64,000 nt of DNA from Chelativorans sp. AA-79 (GCF_029457495.1 NZ_CP120361.1:2496001-2560000); one strand, 5' to 3'; shown: positions 7,147-19,376, counted from the first letter of the stretch. Program-made: numbers and translations. Notes: generated by a model from the letters alone, not told the origin.

Positions 7147-9036
7147 ATGAAATACCGTGCCGATATTGACGGCCTCAGGGCCGTTGCAGTCATCCCGGTC
7201 GTGCTGTTTCACGCGGGCCTGTCGCAATTCTCCGGCGGTTTCGTCGGTGTCGATGTCTTCTTCGTCATCTCCGGATACGTGATCTCCCAGAGCCTGCTGG
7301 GTGATATCGCACGAGGGGAATTCTCCATCCTCAACTTCTATGCCCGGCGTGTGAGGCGCATTTTCCCGGCGCTGTTCGCCGTGATGATCGCCACTTTCAT
7401 CTACGCGTATTTCGTCTTGCTGCCCTCCCACTTCGCGGCTTTCTCCGAAAGCCTCCTTGCCGCGGCGACCTTCGTCTCGAACATCTATTTCTGGAAGGAC
7501 TCCGGATATTTCGCCGCGGAAGCCGTCTACAGGCCGCTGCTTCACACATGGTCGCTGTCGGTAGAGGAGCAGTTCTATATCTTCATGCCGGTGGCGGTCT
7601 ATCTGGTGGCGCGCTTCTTCGGGTCGCGATGGCTGGTCGTCTTCCTCCCTGTCCTTCTGGTCAGCCTCGCACTCAGCATCTATGCGATGGGAACCGCGCC
7701 CACCGCCAATTTCTATCTCCTGCCGACCAGGGCCTGGGAACTCCTTGTGGGGGCGCTGCTCGCCCTGGCTCCCCCGCCGCCGATGCGCAGCCGGGCGGCG
7801 AACGAGGTGATCGCGGCCCTGGGCCTCGCGCTGATCCTCTTTGCGGTTTTTGCCTTCGATGAATCGACGCCCTTCCCGGGCTACAACGCGCTTTATCCTT
7901 GTCTCGGCAGCGCGCTGCTCATCTATGCGGGCACCGGTGCCGGCTCGCTCGTCACCTCGCTCCTTTCGATGAGGCTGCTCGTGGCGGTAGGGCTGATCTC
8001 TTACTCGCTCTATCTCATCCACTGGCCCATCGTGGTCTTCGTCAACTACCAGAGCCTGGCGAGCCCGACCCTTCCGCAGACGGCCGGCATCGTCGCAGCC
8101 AGCGTCCTTCTGGCCGCGTTTTCCTGGCGGTATATCGAGCAGCCCTTCCGGCGTCCGGCTCCCCACCTCACGCGGCCGCGCCTGCTTACCGGTGGTGTTG
8201 CGGCGATCGCGGTCTTCGCCACCCTGGGTGCCATCGGCGCCCGCGCGCAGGGCTTTCCCGGCCGATTCCCCGATTTCGCGGAACAGAAGATCGCAGGCAA
8301 CGAGCAGTGGCGGCTCAAGGACTGCTTCCGGATCAACGACATCAATGCGCGTCCCTGGGATGCGAAGGCCTGCACGCTCACGAGCGGCGGCACGCGCAAG
8401 GTTCTGCTGTGGGGCGATTCGTTCGCCGCTCAATATGTTCCCGGGATCGTGGGAAATGCCGACCGGATCGATGCGACCGTCATTCAGTACACGGGTCCCG
8501 GATGCCCGCCGGTGCTGTCCTACATGTCCTACGGCCGGCCGCTTTGTAAGGACTTCAACGCCAAGGCGCTCGAGTTCATCGAGAAGGAGGGCGTCGACGC
8601 GGTGATTCTGGGCGCACGCTGGACCGACCTCCAGTCGCGCGGGCTTGAGGAGCTGCGGAGCACGCTCGATGCCCTGAAGAAGATGGGTAGGGAAGTCTAT
8701 ATCCTCGGCCAGTCTCCCGAATTCTCGATGGATGTGCAGGTCATCGCCTATATGCAGGGCAGCCGTGATCCCGCCGCCCTCGACCGCTGGGACGTGTTCT
8801 TCGATCCCGAGATCAACGACGAACTCCAGGGCCTTGCGGAGGGAGCCGTGTTCATCAACCCCATGGCGGAACTCTGCGCCGGGCGGTCCTGTGTCTACCG
8901 CGACAAGGGCGTTTTCCTCTTCGAAGACTACGGACATTTCTCCGCGGAGGGCGCAAAGCGGGCGGTGGAGGCGTATTTTCCGTTCATGGATCCGAGCAGG
9001 AAGGCCATAGCTACCGAAGGGGGCACCAAGTCGTAG
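7147..9036 (+). CDS. Membrane O-acyltransferase with SGNH domain (OafA/YrhL type)
   Basis: 629 aa inner-membrane enzyme predicted to transfer acyl (often acetyl) groups onto a surface polysaccharide. The ATG at 7147 follows GAGGGGGTGG. N-terminal acyltransferase-3 domain (~1-360) with about ten membrane segments, opening [20 protein letters not shown], with [23 protein letters not shown] and the diagnostic [12 protein letters not shown]. The C-terminal periplasmic SGNH hydrolase domain (~385-629) has the nucleophile S425 in [10 protein letters not shown] and a D-x-x-H pair in [10 protein letters not shown]. Both halves appear intact. It stands alone without neighbouring glycosyltransferases, so the acceptor cannot be deduced; lipopolysaccharide O-antigen, exopolysaccharide or cyclic glucan are all possible. 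Confidence 0.93.
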   Translation: MKYRADIDGLRAVAVIPVVLFHAGLSQFSGGFVGVDVFFVISGYVISQSLLGDIARGEFSILNFYARRVRRIFPALFAVMIATFIYAYFVLLPSHFAAFSESLLAAATFVSNIYFWKDSGYFAAEAVYRPLLHTWSLSVEEQFYIFMPVAVYLVARFFGSRWLVVFLPVLLVSLALSIYAMGTAPTANFYLLPTRAWELLVGALLALAPPPPMRSRAANEVIAALGLALILFAVFAFDESTPFPGYNALYPCLGSALLIYAGTGAGSLVTSLLSMRLLVAVGLISYSLYLIHWPIVVFVNYQSLASPTLPQTAGIVAASVLLAAFSWRYIEQPFRRPAPHLTRPRLLTGGVAAIAVFATLGAIGARAQGFPGRFPDFAEQKIAGNEQWRLKDCFRINDINARPWDAKACTLTSGGTRKVLLWGDSFAAQYVPGIVGNADRIDATVIQYTGPGCPPVLSYMSYGRPLCKDFNAKALEFIEKEGVDAVILGARWTDLQSRGLEELRSTLDALKKMGREVYILGQSPEFSMDVQVIAYMQGSRDPAALDRWDVFFDPEINDELQGLAEGAVFINPMAELCAGRSCVYRDKGVFLFEDYGHFSAEGAKRAVEAYFPFMDPSRKAIATEGGTKS

Positions 9037-9064
9037 GGAGTTCCTTCGACGGGCCTGCTGCGGT

Positions 9065-9094
9065 CTTGCGCAATGCGGAGTCGCCGTCCTATCT
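9065..9094 (+). promoter_or_regulatory. Possible heat-shock (RpoH-type) promoter of clpP
   Basis: CTTGCG (9065-9070), a 17-nt spacer (9071-9087), CCTATCT (9088-9094). This fits the alphaproteobacterial RpoH pattern CTTG...CYTATNT as I recall it, and clpP is a classic heat-shock gene. The same bases also give a mediocre sigma70 match (TTGCGC-N18-TATCTA). Confidence 0.45.
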
Positions 9095-9154
9095 AGAGGG
9101 CAATCCCAAGATTCCGTCATTTGGCGTGATGGATCCAGCGTTAAAGGAACCTCC

Positions 9155-9787
9155 ATGAAGAATCCCGTCGAGACCGCGATGAATCTGGTGCCCATGGTCG
9201 TCGAGCAGACGAACCGTGGCGAACGCGCCTACGACATCTTCTCGCGTCTCCTCAAGGAACGAATCATCTTCATCACCGGGCCGATCGAGGACGGCGTCGC
9301 GACCCTTGTCTGCGCGCAGCTTCTCTTCCTCGAGGCGGAAAACCCGAAGAAGGAGATCGCGCTCTACATCAACTCGCCGGGCGGCGTGGTGACGAGCGGC
9401 ATGGCGATCTACGACACCATGCAGTTCATCCAGCCGGCGGTCTCCACGCTCTGCATCGGCCAGGCGGCCTCCATGGGCTCGCTGCTTCTCTGCGCCGGGC
9501 ACAAGGATATGCGTTTCGCCACGCCGAACGCGCGCATCATGGTGCACCAGCCCTCGGGCGGCTTTTCCGGCCAGGCCTCCGACATCGAGCGGCATGCACA
9601 GGACATCATCAAGCTGAAGCGGCGCCTGAACGAGGTCTATGTCAAGCACACGGGCCAGGATTACGAAGTGATCGAGCGCACGCTCGACCGCGATCACTTC
9701 ATGAACTCGGACGAAGCGAAGGAATTCGGCCTGATCGACAGGGTGATCACCGAACGCGAGGCGATTGAGGCGCCGGGCGGCTCGTGA
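9155..9787 (+). CDS. clpP: ATP-dependent Clp protease proteolytic subunit
   Basis: Serine protease that forms a double heptamer ring and degrades proteins fed in by ClpX or ClpA. 210 aa. The catalytic triad is complete: S106 in GQAASMGS, H131 in MVHQPSGG, D180 in LDRDHFM. The N-terminal [25 protein letters not shown] and the IYINSPGG-type strand (here [20 protein letters not shown]) are canonical. The ~11 residues before LVPMV would be a short propeptide. Ribosome site AAAGGA. It is followed by clpX and lon, forming a quality-control block. Confidence 0.98.
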   Translation: MKNPVETAMNLVPMVVEQTNRGERAYDIFSRLLKERIIFITGPIEDGVATLVCAQLLFLEAENPKKEIALYINSPGGVVTSGMAIYDTMQFIQPAVSTLCIGQAASMGSLLLCAGHKDMRFATPNARIMVHQPSGGFSGQASDIERHAQDIIKLKRRLNEVYVKHTGQDYEVIERTLDRDHFMNSDEAKEFGLIDRVITEREAIEAPGGS

Positions 9788-9908
9788 TCGGCGGGGAACG
9801 GCGCTGCTCCTGATCCGGCAGGGGAGAACACCGGACTCCCAAGCCCAAAAATGCTGGGTGCTGCGTCATTTCCGTCACATTTTCCTGTTCCCTAAGCGCT
9901 GGCAACCG

Positions 9909-9945
9909 CCTAGGTTAAGCCTATGTTGAGTTTCAACAGCCTAGG
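9909..9945. repeat. Repeated CCTAGG motif upstream of clpX
   Basis: CCTAGGTT occurs at 9909-9916 and 9940-9947, with a short GTTGA/TCAAC hairpin between them. It lies in the 317-nt clpP-clpX gap (9788-10104), otherwise without recognisable content. Spacing of 31 bp between copies (three helical turns) is compatible with a protein-binding site, but no known regulator is assigned. Confidence 0.35.
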
Positions 9946-10104
9946 TTTTCCTGGGAACCAGAATCGTTGCCGCGCTTTCAGATTTGTGTTTCGTTCTGAA
10001 GACGCGGATGAGAGAAGGCGGCGAACGAGCTTGCGGTCCGTCGTTTCCTGCTCTCGCGGCGCCGTCGTGGACGGGTGCCGACAGTACTGAAAGGAAAGTG
10101 AAAC

Positions 10105-11379
10105 ATGAGCAAGATCAGCAACAGCGGCGGTGATTCCAAGAACACGCTGTACTGCTCGTTCTGCGGCAAGAGCCAGCATGAGGTCCGTAAGCTGATCGCC
10201 GGCCCGACCGTCTTCATCTGCGATGAATGCGTCGAGCTGTGCATGGACATCATCCGCGAGGAGAACAAGTCCTCGATGGTGAAGTCGCGTGAAGGGGTTC
10301 CGACGCCGCAGGAGATCCTGAAGGTTCTGGACGATTATGTGATCGGTCAGCCCTACGCCAAGCGCGTGCTGTCGGTGGCGGTCCACAACCATTACAAGCG
10401 GCTGGCCCATGCCGGCAAGAACGCCGATGTGGAACTGTCGAAATCGAACATCCTGCTGATCGGGCCGACCGGCTGCGGCAAGACGCTGCTTGCCCAGACG
10501 CTCGCCCGCATCATCGACGTGCCCTTCACCATGGCCGACGCCACCACGCTGACGGAAGCCGGCTATGTGGGCGAGGATGTGGAGAACATCATCCTGAAGC
10601 TGCTGCAGTCGGCAGACTACAATGTCGAGCGGGCGCAGCGCGGCATCGTCTATATCGACGAGATCGACAAGATCTCGCGCAAGTCCGACAACCCCTCGAT
10701 CACGCGCGACGTGTCGGGCGAGGGCGTGCAGCAGGCCCTGCTCAAGATCATGGAAGGCACCGTCGCCTCCGTGCCACCCCAGGGCGGGCGCAAGCATCCG
10801 CAGCAGGAATTCCTGCAGGTCGACACGTCCTCGATCCTGTTCATCTGCGGCGGCGCCTTCGCGGGGCTGGAGAAGATCATCTCCGACCGCGGCCGCAAGA
10901 CCTCGATCGGCTTCGGCGCAAGCGTCTCCTCGCTGGAGGATCGGCGGGCGGGCGAACTCCTGCGCCAGGTCGAGCCGGAGGATCTTCTGAAATTCGGGCT
11001 CATTCCGGAATTCGTCGGCCGCCTGCCGATCCTGGCGACCCTCGAGGACCTCGACGAGGACGCGCTGGTGCAGATCCTCACCGAGCCCAAGAACGCGCTG
11101 GTGAAGCAGTACCAGCGCCTGTTCGAGATGGAGAATGTGGAACTGACCTTCCACGAGAACGCGCTGCGGGCGATCGCCCGCAAAGCCATCGAGCGCAAGA
11201 CGGGCGCGCGCGGCCTGCGTTCCATCATGGAGTCGATCCTGCTCGACACCATGTTCGATCTGCCGGCCCTGGAAGGCGTTCAGGAGGTCGTGATTTCGGA
11301 CGAGGTGGTGGCCGGCAATGCCCGGCCCCTCTACATCTACGCGGAACGCGAGAAGGAAAAGGGCAGCGTCAGCGCGTGA
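10105..11379 (+). CDS. clpX: ATP-dependent Clp protease ATP-binding subunit ClpX
   Basis: Hexameric AAA+ unfoldase that recognises tagged substrates and threads them into ClpP; in alphaproteobacteria also central to cell-cycle proteolysis. 424 aa. N-terminal zinc domain with four cysteines in [10 protein letters not shown] and FICDEC, Walker A GPTGCGKT, Walker B VYIDEIDK, pore motif GYVGEDVEN, sensor region and the IGFGA loop (the IGF tripeptide that docks on ClpP). A good AAGGAAAG ribosome site precedes the ATG. It lies 317 nt after clpP and 253 nt before lon, so each may have its own promoter. Confidence 0.98.
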   Translation: MSKISNSGGDSKNTLYCSFCGKSQHEVRKLIAGPTVFICDECVELCMDIIREENKSSMVKSREGVPTPQEILKVLDDYVIGQPYAKRVLSVAVHNHYKRLAHAGKNADVELSKSNILLIGPTGCGKTLLAQTLARIIDVPFTMADATTLTEAGYVGEDVENIILKLLQSADYNVERAQRGIVYIDEIDKISRKSDNPSITRDVSGEGVQQALLKIMEGTVASVPPQGGRKHPQQEFLQVDTSSILFICGGAFAGLEKIISDRGRKTSIGFGASVSSLEDRRAGELLRQVEPEDLLKFGLIPEFVGRLPILATLEDLDEDALVQILTEPKNALVKQYQRLFEMENVELTFHENALRAIARKAIERKTGARGLRSIMESILLDTMFDLPALEGVQEVVISDEVVAGNARPLYIYAEREKEKGSVSA

Positions 11380-11468
11380 TTGAAGGCCGGCGGCATGGAG
11401 GGATTTCCACTGGCGGGCTGCACCGCCGGCCCCCCGCGGATTTGGCCGCCGATCGGTTCGCCCGCGGG

Positions 11469-11499
11469 CTTGATATTGCCCCCCCATGCCTCCACCTAA
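11469..11499 (+). promoter_or_regulatory. Weak candidate heat-shock promoter of lon
   Basis: CTTGAT at 11469-11474 and CCTAA at 11495-11499, about 135 nt before the lon ATG. The -35 half is good for RpoH, but the spacing (20 nt) and the -10 half are off, so this is only a suggestion prompted by the known heat inducibility of lon. Confidence 0.2.
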
Positions 11500-11632
11500 G
11501 GAGCAAGCGGTGGCGGGTTCCGTATCCAGGATCGGTGTTGCGAGAGACAAGCCCTTCCCGGGCGGAACGACGTCCCAAAACGGTAAGGTCCGCGGTTGGC
11601 TCTCGGGCGGCCGCGGCTGAAAGGCTGATAAA

Positions 11633-14035
<2,403 letters not shown>

Positions 14036-14061
14036 GCGATCTCATTTTCGCCACAAACACG

Positions 14062-14091
14062 AAAAGCCGGCCCAAACGGGCCGGCTTTTTT
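14062..14091 (+). terminator. Rho-independent terminator of lon
   Basis: A 12-bp stem (AAAAGCCGGCCC at 14062-14073 with 14078-14089) around an AAAC loop, running into a T-tract (14086-14091), directly after lon. Confidence 0.95.
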
Positions 14092-14230
14092 GCTGAAACC
14101 CGCAGAAAACCGGGGATTTTATGATGTGGCGGCGCATTTGTCGCTTGGTGGCACGGCCACTTCTTCATAAAGTGCGGGCCTTGCCGGTTGAGTCGCTCTC
14201 CGGCCATAATCAGGAAGGGGTTTGTTGTTT

Positions 14231-14503
14231 ATGAACAAGAACGAACTGGTATCCGCCGTTGCCGAGAAGGCCGGCATTTCCAAGGGTGATGCTCAGTCTG
14301 CCGTGGATGCGGTCTTCTCCGTGATCACCGGCGAGCTCAAGAATGGCGGTGACGTTCGGCTGGTGGGCTTCGGCAATTTCAGCGTGTCGCGGCGCGAGGC
14401 CTCCACGGGCCGCAACCCGCAGACCGGCGCCGAGGTGAAGATCCCGGCCCGCAACGTGCCGAAATTCTCCGCCGGCAAGGGCCTGAAGGACGCGATCAAC
14501 TGA
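14231..14503 (+). CDS. hupB: DNA-binding protein HU
   Basis: Small nucleoid protein, 90 aa, binding and bending DNA as a dimer. The ATG at 14231 begins MNKNELVSAVAEKAGISKGDA; TTG codons just upstream belong to the leader, and AGGAAGGGG sits at the right distance. The beta-arm tip RNPQTG and the motifs GFGNFSV and PARNVPKFSAGKGLKDAIN are diagnostic of HU rather than IHF. It follows lon after a terminator, so it has its own promoter in 14092-14230, and is itself closed by an intrinsic terminator. Confidence 0.97.
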   Translation: MNKNELVSAVAEKAGISKGDAQSAVDAVFSVITGELKNGGDVRLVGFGNFSVSRREASTGRNPQTGAEVKIPARNVPKFSAGKGLKDAIN

Positions 14504-14526
14504 TTGCGCCATAAAGACGCTTTCGC

Positions 14527-14552
14527 GAAAGGCCGGGCTTTGCCCGGCTTTT
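14527..14552 (+). terminator. Rho-independent terminator of hupB
   Basis: GCCGGGC (14532-14538), TTT loop, GCCCGGC (14542-14548), TTTT, with A residues on the left arm, 24 nt after the hupB stop. Confidence 0.85.
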
Positions 14553-14621
14553 CCGTTTCGGGGCTGCCGCAATCATCCGGCTGGTGACCGTCACGTCTCT
14601 CCGGCCTGCCGATACATGGCG

Positions 14622-15560
14622 TCAAACCATCCGGCCCCGTGCCGTTGCCTCTGCAAGCAGGCGGTCGCCATGGAATTCATGTGCTGCCCGCGCCGCCTCC
14701 GCATGGATGAAGCCGGTGAGCATGCGGATGCGCGGGGCGACCGTCAGGTCCTTGTGGCAGATCGCCCAGTAGTGGCGCTCCAGATGCACCTCGCGCGGAA
14801 TCACCGGCTGCAGTTCGGGATGGTGGCAGGCCATGTAGTGCGGCAGCACGCAGAGCCCCAGTCCGCTGCGCACGGCGGCAAGCTGGGCATGGATGCTCGA
14901 GCACTGATAGGCTGCGCGCACGCCCGGCAGGAGTTCACGGTGATAGTCCAGCCCCGGTGTGAAGACCGTGTCTTCGATATAGCCGATGAAGTAATGGTTC
15001 GCGAGGTCGGCCCGGGAGGCCACGGTCGCATGGCGCGCCAGATAGTCGCGGTGGCCGTAGACGAACAGCCGGTAAAGTGTGATCTTCTCATAATGGTACG
15101 GTCCGGCTTTGGGTGCGTTGAGCGTGATGGTGATGTCGGCCTCGCGGCGTGAAAGCGACACGATCTGCTGGATCGTCAGCACCTCTATCGAAAGCCCGGG
15201 CTGCGACTGGGCGAGCAGCGGCAGCCTGTCGGCCAGGAAGTAGTTGCCGAAGCCTTCCAGCGTGCTGATGCGTACCACGCCGCTCACCGGGGCGGCCCCG
15301 CTCATCGCCTCATTGTGGAAGTTGGAAGCCTCCCGCTCCATGACCTCCGCGCTCTCGACCAGCCGCTCGCCCAGCGCCGTCAGCGTGTAGCCGCGCGGGC
15401 TGCGCTCGAAGAGCTTCGTGGCGAGGGCCTGTTCCAGCCGGTCGATGCGGCGCGATACCGTCGCGTGGTTGGTCCTGAGCTTGCGCGCGGCAGCCGAAAG
15501 CTGGCCGGTGCGCGCCACGGCGAGGAAGAATTGCAGGTCGTCCCAGGTGAAGCGGTGCAT
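14622..15560 (-). CDS. LysR-family transcriptional regulator
   Basis: 312 aa. N-terminal winged helix-turn-helix (WDDLQFFLAVARTGQLSAAARKLRTNHATVSRRIDRLE, about residues 5-42, shown here in pieces: LQFFLAV, LSAAARKL, NHATVSRRI), then a periplasmic-binding-type effector domain starting ~90. The start at 15560 matches family length. Transcribed away from the ABC importer operon that begins at 15765, the classical arrangement for a LysR activator of the divergent operon and repressor of itself. The 204-nt spacer holds an imperfect dyad (15575-15595) of the T-N11-A class. The effector is unknown, presumably the transported compound or a product of the GMC oxidoreductase. Confidence 0.93.
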   Translation of the reverse strand: MHRFTWDDLQFFLAVARTGQLSAAARKLRTNHATVSRRIDRLEQALATKLFERSPRGYTLTALGERLVESAEVMEREASNFHNEAMSGAAPVSGVVRISTLEGFGNYFLADRLPLLAQSQPGLSIEVLTIQQIVSLSRREADITITLNAPKAGPYHYEKITLYRLFVYGHRDYLARHATVASRADLANHYFIGYIEDTVFTPGLDYHRELLPGVRAAYQCSSIHAQLAAVRSGLGLCVLPHYMACHHPELQPVIPREVHLERHYWAICHKDLTVAPRIRMLTGFIHAEAARAAHEFHGDRLLAEATARGRMV

Positions 15561-15574
15561 GACCTTGTGCGTAT

Positions 15575-15595
15575 TTCTACAAAACTTGTGCAGAA
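15575..15595. promoter_or_regulatory. Candidate LysR operator
   Basis: Imperfect dyad beginning TTCTACA and ending TGCAGAA, centred 25 nt upstream of the LysR start and about 180 nt upstream of the ABC operon. A direct repeat CTTGTGC at 15564 and 15585 brackets the area. The interrupted-dyad form and the position between divergent genes are typical of LysR sites. Confidence 0.45.
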
Positions 15596-15764
15596 TTGGA
15601 CGTTTGTGTGCGCCAGCGTCAATGCTACTTTCCGCTCATGCTGCATTGCGGTTCGCCGCAGGGCACCTTCCCCGGCCTCGTGGAGGAGAACCGGAGACCG
15701 GGAGAGAAGAAGGGCCGGGGAGCAGCCATGGGCCTGGCGCCCGAGTTCAAGATGGGAGGAATAG

Positions 15765-16970
15765 ATGAGACTATTGGCACTCGTTTCCGCCGCGCTGCTG
15801 GCGGCAACCGCGATTCCCGCCGCCGCGCAGGTTTCCGACGACAAGGTCAAGATCGGCATCCTGAACGACCAGTCCGGCGTCTATGCCGATTTCGGCGGCA
15901 AGTGGTCCTTCGAGGCGGCCAAGATGGCGGCCGAGGATTTTGGCGGCGAGGTTCTGGGTGCCCCGATCGAGGTGATCACGGCCGACCACCAGAACAAGCC
16001 GGACATCGCGTCGAACATCGCGCGCCAGTGGTACGACACCGAGCAGGTGGATTCCATCATGGAACTCACGACCTCCTCCGTGGCGCTGGCCGTCCAGGGC
16101 ATCTCCAAGGAAAAGAAGAAGATCGATATCGTCACGGGTGCGGCGACGACGGAGCTCACCGGCGCCCAGTGCTCGCCCTACGGCTTCCACTGGGCCTATG
16201 ACACCCATGCGCTGGCCGTGGGCACCGGCGGTGCGCTCGTCGAGCAGGGCGGCGACACATGGTTCTTCCTCACCGCCGACTACGCCTTCGGCTATTCGCT
16301 GGAGGAACAGACCTCGGAATTCGTGAAGTCGAAGGGGGGCGAGGTGCTTGGCGCCGTGCGCCATCCGCTCGCCACCACGGATTTCTCCTCCTTCCTGCTT
16401 CAGGCGCAGTCGTCCGGCGCCAAGGTGATCGGGCTCGCCAATGCCGGCCTGGACACCTCCAACGCCATCAAGCAGGCGGCCGAGTTCGGCATCGTCGCCG
16501 GCGGACAGCGGCTCGCCGCTCTTCTTTTCACGCTGTCGGAGGTGCACGGGCTGGGCCTCGAGGCCGCGCAGGGGCTGACACTGACGGAAGGCTATTACTG
16601 GGATCGCGACGACACCTCGCGCGAGTTCGCCCAACGCTTCTTCGAGCGCACGCAGCGCATGCCGAACATGATCCATGCCGGCACCTATTCCGCCGTCACG
16701 CAGTATCTGAAGGCCGTCGAGGCGGCGGGCACGGACGAGACCGAAGCGGTGGCCACGAAGCTGCACGAAATGCCCGTCGACGACATCTTCGCCCAGGGCG
16801 GCAAGGTGGGCGCCAATGGCCGCATGATCAAGGACATGTATCTGCTCGAGGTGAAGTCGCCCGACGAAAGCCAGGAGCCCTGGGACTATTTCAAGGTGCT
16901 GGCCACGATCCCGGGCGACGAAGCCTATATCGATCCGGCCGAGAGCGGCTGCCCGCTGGTCAGCCAGTAA
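15765..16970 (+). CDS. ABC transporter periplasmic substrate-binding protein (Leu/Ile/Val-type family)
   Basis: 401 aa secreted binding protein of the Peripla_BP_6 class. Signal peptide 1-21 (MRLLALVSAALLAATAIPAAAQ with AxA cleavage before Q). Mature part: KIGILNDQSGVYADFGGKW (first strand and ligand loop), QWYDTEQVDSIMELTTSS, FFLTADYAFG and VGANGRMIKDMYLLEVK. This family binds branched-chain amino acids, amides, aromatic acids or urea; the long SMELTTSS-type loop rather than the classic LIVBP motif suggests a non-amino-acid ligand, but that is inference. First gene of an operon with both ATPases, both permeases and a GMC oxidoreductase. Ribosome site GGGAGGA. Confidence 0.9.
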   Translation: MRLLALVSAALLAATAIPAAAQVSDDKVKIGILNDQSGVYADFGGKWSFEAAKMAAEDFGGEVLGAPIEVITADHQNKPDIASNIARQWYDTEQVDSIMELTTSSVALAVQGISKEKKKIDIVTGAATTELTGAQCSPYGFHWAYDTHALAVGTGGALVEQGGDTWFFLTADYAFGYSLEEQTSEFVKSKGGEVLGAVRHPLATTDFSSFLLQAQSSGAKVIGLANAGLDTSNAIKQAAEFGIVAGGQRLAALLFTLSEVHGLGLEAAQGLTLTEGYYWDRDDTSREFAQRFFERTQRMPNMIHAGTYSAVTQYLKAVEAAGTDETEAVATKLHEMPVDDIFAQGGKVGANGRMIKDMYLLEVKSPDESQEPWDYFKVLATIPGDEAYIDPAESGCPLVSQ

Positions 16971-16975
16971 AGCCG

Positions 16976-17779
16976 ATGACCGATGTGCTTACGGCGGCCG
17001 CGCCCGGCCGCCAGGCCGATGCACAGGGGGCGCGGGCGGTGCTTTCCGCCCGTGGCCTTCGGCGTGAGTTCGGCGGCTTCATCGCCGTCAACAATGTCGA
17101 TATCGATGCCCATCATGCACAGATCCATGCGCTCATCGGCCCGAACGGCGCCGGCAAGACGACCGTCTTCAACCTGCTCACCAAATTCCTGGTGCCCACC
17201 AGCGGCACGATCCATCTGGAAGGCCGCGACATCACCAGGCTCTCGCCGGCGCGCGTGGCGCGCATGGGGCTGGTGCGCTCGTTCCAGATCTCGGCCACCT
17301 TCCCGCATCTGACCGTGCTCGACAATGTGCGCGTGGCGCTCCAGCGCCCGGGAGGGCTCGGCTACCAGTTCTGGCTGCCGCTCTCTTCGCTCGGCCGCCT
17401 CGACGCCCGCGCAGACGAACTGCTGGAATCGGTCGGCCTCGAGGACGAGCGGCACAAGCTTGCCGCCGATCTCTCCTATGGGCGCAAGCGCGTGCTGGAA
17501 ATCGCCACCACGCTGGCGCTCGATCCCAAGGTGCTGCTGCTCGACGAGCCGATGGCCGGCATGGGCCAGGAGGATATCGGCAAGGTCTCCGAGATCATCC
17601 GCGCCGTGGCGAAGGATCGGGCGGTGCTGATGGTCGAGCACAATCTCAAGGTCGTGGCCGACCTTTGCGACCGTATCACCGTGCTCCAGCGCGGCGAAGT
17701 GATCGCGACCGGCGACTACGCCACCGTGAGCGAGAACGAGCAGGTGAGGCTTGCCTATATGGGGACGGCCCATGACTGA
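16976..17779 (+). CDS. Branched-chain-type ABC transporter ATP-binding protein (LivG-like)
   Basis: 267 aa from the ATG at 16976, 5 nt after the binding-protein stop; the frame is open far upstream, but that part overlaps the preceding gene and is not protein-like. Walker A GPNGAGKTT, the LivG-type FQISATFPHLTVLDNV segment, signature LSYGRKRVLEIA, Walker B VLLLDEPMAGM, switch H in VMVEHNLKVV. LivG proteins pair with a LivF partner, which follows with an 8-nt overlap. The extra ~25 N-terminal residues before VLSARGL are unusual but common in Rhizobiales members. Confidence 0.92.
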   Translation: MTDVLTAAAPGRQADAQGARAVLSARGLRREFGGFIAVNNVDIDAHHAQIHALIGPNGAGKTTVFNLLTKFLVPTSGTIHLEGRDITRLSPARVARMGLVRSFQISATFPHLTVLDNVRVALQRPGGLGYQFWLPLSSLGRLDARADELLESVGLEDERHKLAADLSYGRKRVLEIATTLALDPKVLLLDEPMAGMGQEDIGKVSEIIRAVAKDRAVLMVEHNLKVVADLCDRITVLQRGEVIATGDYATVSENEQVRLAYMGTAHD

Positions 17780-18485
17780 GCACGCGCCGCTGCTTTCCAT
17801 CTCGGACCTTCACGCCTGGTATGGCGAAAGCCACGTGCTGCACGGCGTGAATCTCGACGTCCATCCCGGCGAGACGGTTACGCTGCTCGGCCGCAACGGC
17901 GTCGGCAAGACGACGACGCTCAGGGCCGTCATGGGCATCCTCCGCAAGCGCACGGGCCGGATCGCCTTCGACGGCAAGGACCTGACGCGCCTGCCGCTCC
18001 ACCGCACGGCGCATATGGGCATCGGCTTCGTGCCGGAGGAGCGCGGCATCTTCTCCACGCTTTCCGTCGAGGAGAACCTCCTTCTCCCGCCCGTGGTCTC
18101 GCGGAATGGCGGCATGAGCATCGAAGAGATCTTCAAGCTCTTCCCCAACCTGAAGGAGCGCCGCAACAGCCAGGGCACGAAGCTTTCCGGCGGCGAGCAG
18201 CAGATGCTCGCCATCGCCCGCATGCTGCGCACCGGCGTGCGCCTCCTCCTCCTCGACGAGCCCACGGAGGGCCTCGCGCCCGTGATCGTCCAGCGCATCG
18301 GCGAGGTGCTGACGGCATTGAAGGAACGCGGCATGACCATCCTGCTGGTCGAGCAGAATTTCCATTTCGCCCGCCGCATCGCCGATCGCTTCTATCTCAT
18401 GGAGCACGGGCAGGTGACGGCAAGCTTCCCCGTCTCCGAGCTAGACAGCCGGATGGAGGCTCTGCATGAGACGCTGGGGGTCTGA
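17772..18485 (+). CDS. Branched-chain-type ABC transporter ATP-binding protein (LivF-like)
   Basis: 237 aa. Starts at 17772, overlapping the LivG-like stop by 8 nt. Walker A GRNGVGKTTTLRAVMG, the LivF-typical GIGFVPEERGIFSTLSVEENL, signature LSGGEQQMLAIARML, Walker B LLLLDEPTEGLAPV, switch H or Q region LVEQNFHFA. Works as a heterodimer with the preceding ATPase to drive the LivH/LivM-like permease pair encoded downstream. Confidence 0.93.
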   Translation: MTEHAPLLSISDLHAWYGESHVLHGVNLDVHPGETVTLLGRNGVGKTTTLRAVMGILRKRTGRIAFDGKDLTRLPLHRTAHMGIGFVPEERGIFSTLSVEENLLLPPVVSRNGGMSIEEIFKLFPNLKERRNSQGTKLSGGEQQMLAIARMLRTGVRLLLLDEPTEGLAPVIVQRIGEVLTALKERGMTILLVEQNFHFARRIADRFYLMEHGQVTASFPVSELDSRMEALHETLGV

Positions 18486-18488
18486 CCT

Positions 18489-19376
18489 ATGACGATGATC
18501 TTCGGGATTCCGATCCAGGCCTTCCTCGGCCAGCTGCTCGTGGGTCTCATCAACGGCTCCTTCTACGCGATGCTGAGCCTGGGCCTCGCCATCATCTTCG
18601 GCATGCTGCGTATCATCAATTTCGCCCATGGCGCGCAGTATATGCTGGGCGCCTTCGTGGGCTACCTGCTGCTTAGCCATTTCGGCATCGGCTATTGGCC
18701 GGCGCTCATCCTGGCGCCGCTCGTCGTGGCCATCTTCGGCATGGTCGTGGAGCGGCTGGCGCTCTCGCGCCTCTATGATCTCGATCATCTCTACGGCCTG
18801 CTCTTCACATTCGGCCTCGCGCTGGTGATCGAGGGCACGTTCCGCTATTTCTACGGCGTCTCCGGTCAGGCCTACACGCCGCCGCCCGCGCTCACCGGCG
18901 CGGTCAATCTCGGCTTCATGTTCCTGCCGGTCTATCGCGGCTGGGCCGTCATCGCCTCGCTTGTGATCTGCATCGGCACATGGCTCCTGATCGAGAAGAC
19001 GAAGCTCGGCTCGTATCTGCGCGCGGCGACGGAGAACCCGACGCTCGTTCAGGCCTTCGGCGTCAATGTCCCGTTGCTCCTGACGCTCACCTACGGCATC
19101 GGCGCCGGGCTCGCCGGACTTGCCGGCATCATGGCTGCGCCGGTCTACCAGGTGAGCCCGCTGATGGGCTCGAACCTCATCATCATCGTCTTCGCCGTGG
19201 TGGTGGTGGGCGGCATGGGGTCCATCCTCGGCGCCATCGTCACCGGCTACATGCTGGGGCTGGCGGAGGGGCTCACCAAGGTTTTCTACCCCGAGGCGTC
19301 CAACATCGTGATCTTCGTCATCATGGCGATCGTGCTTCTCGTCCGGCCCGCGGGCCTCTTCGGAAAGGACGCCTGA
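18489..19376 (+). CDS. Branched-chain-type ABC transporter permease (LivH-like)
   Basis: 295 aa inner-membrane permease with about eight hydrophobic helices. Family features: GLINGSFYAMLSLGLAIIFGMLRIINFAHGA at the N-terminus (pieces LVGLINGSFYAMLS and IINFAHGAQYMLGA), VERLALSRLY, and the EAA-like cytoplasmic loop around RAATENPTLVQAFGVNV that touches the ATPase. It begins 3 nt after the LivF-like stop. Forms the translocation pore with the LivM-like protein. Confidence 0.93.
   Translation: MTMIFGIPIQAFLGQLLVGLINGSFYAMLSLGLAIIFGMLRIINFAHGAQYMLGAFVGYLLLSHFGIGYWPALILAPLVVAIFGMVVERLALSRLYDLDHLYGLLFTFGLALVIEGTFRYFYGVSGQAYTPPPALTGAVNLGFMFLPVYRGWAVIASLVICIGTWLLIEKTKLGSYLRAATENPTLVQAFGVNVPLLLTLTYGIGAGLAGLAGIMAAPVYQVSPLMGSNLIIIVFAVVVVGGMGSILGAIVTGYMLGLAEGLTKVFYPEASNIVIFVIMAIVLLVRPAGLFGKDA

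Noticed and set aside
7126..9195. 689-aa minus-strand frame antisense to the acyltransferase
   Set aside because: Highly charged, no hydrophobic or conserved motif; the plus-strand acyltransferase-SGNH protein has complete motifs.
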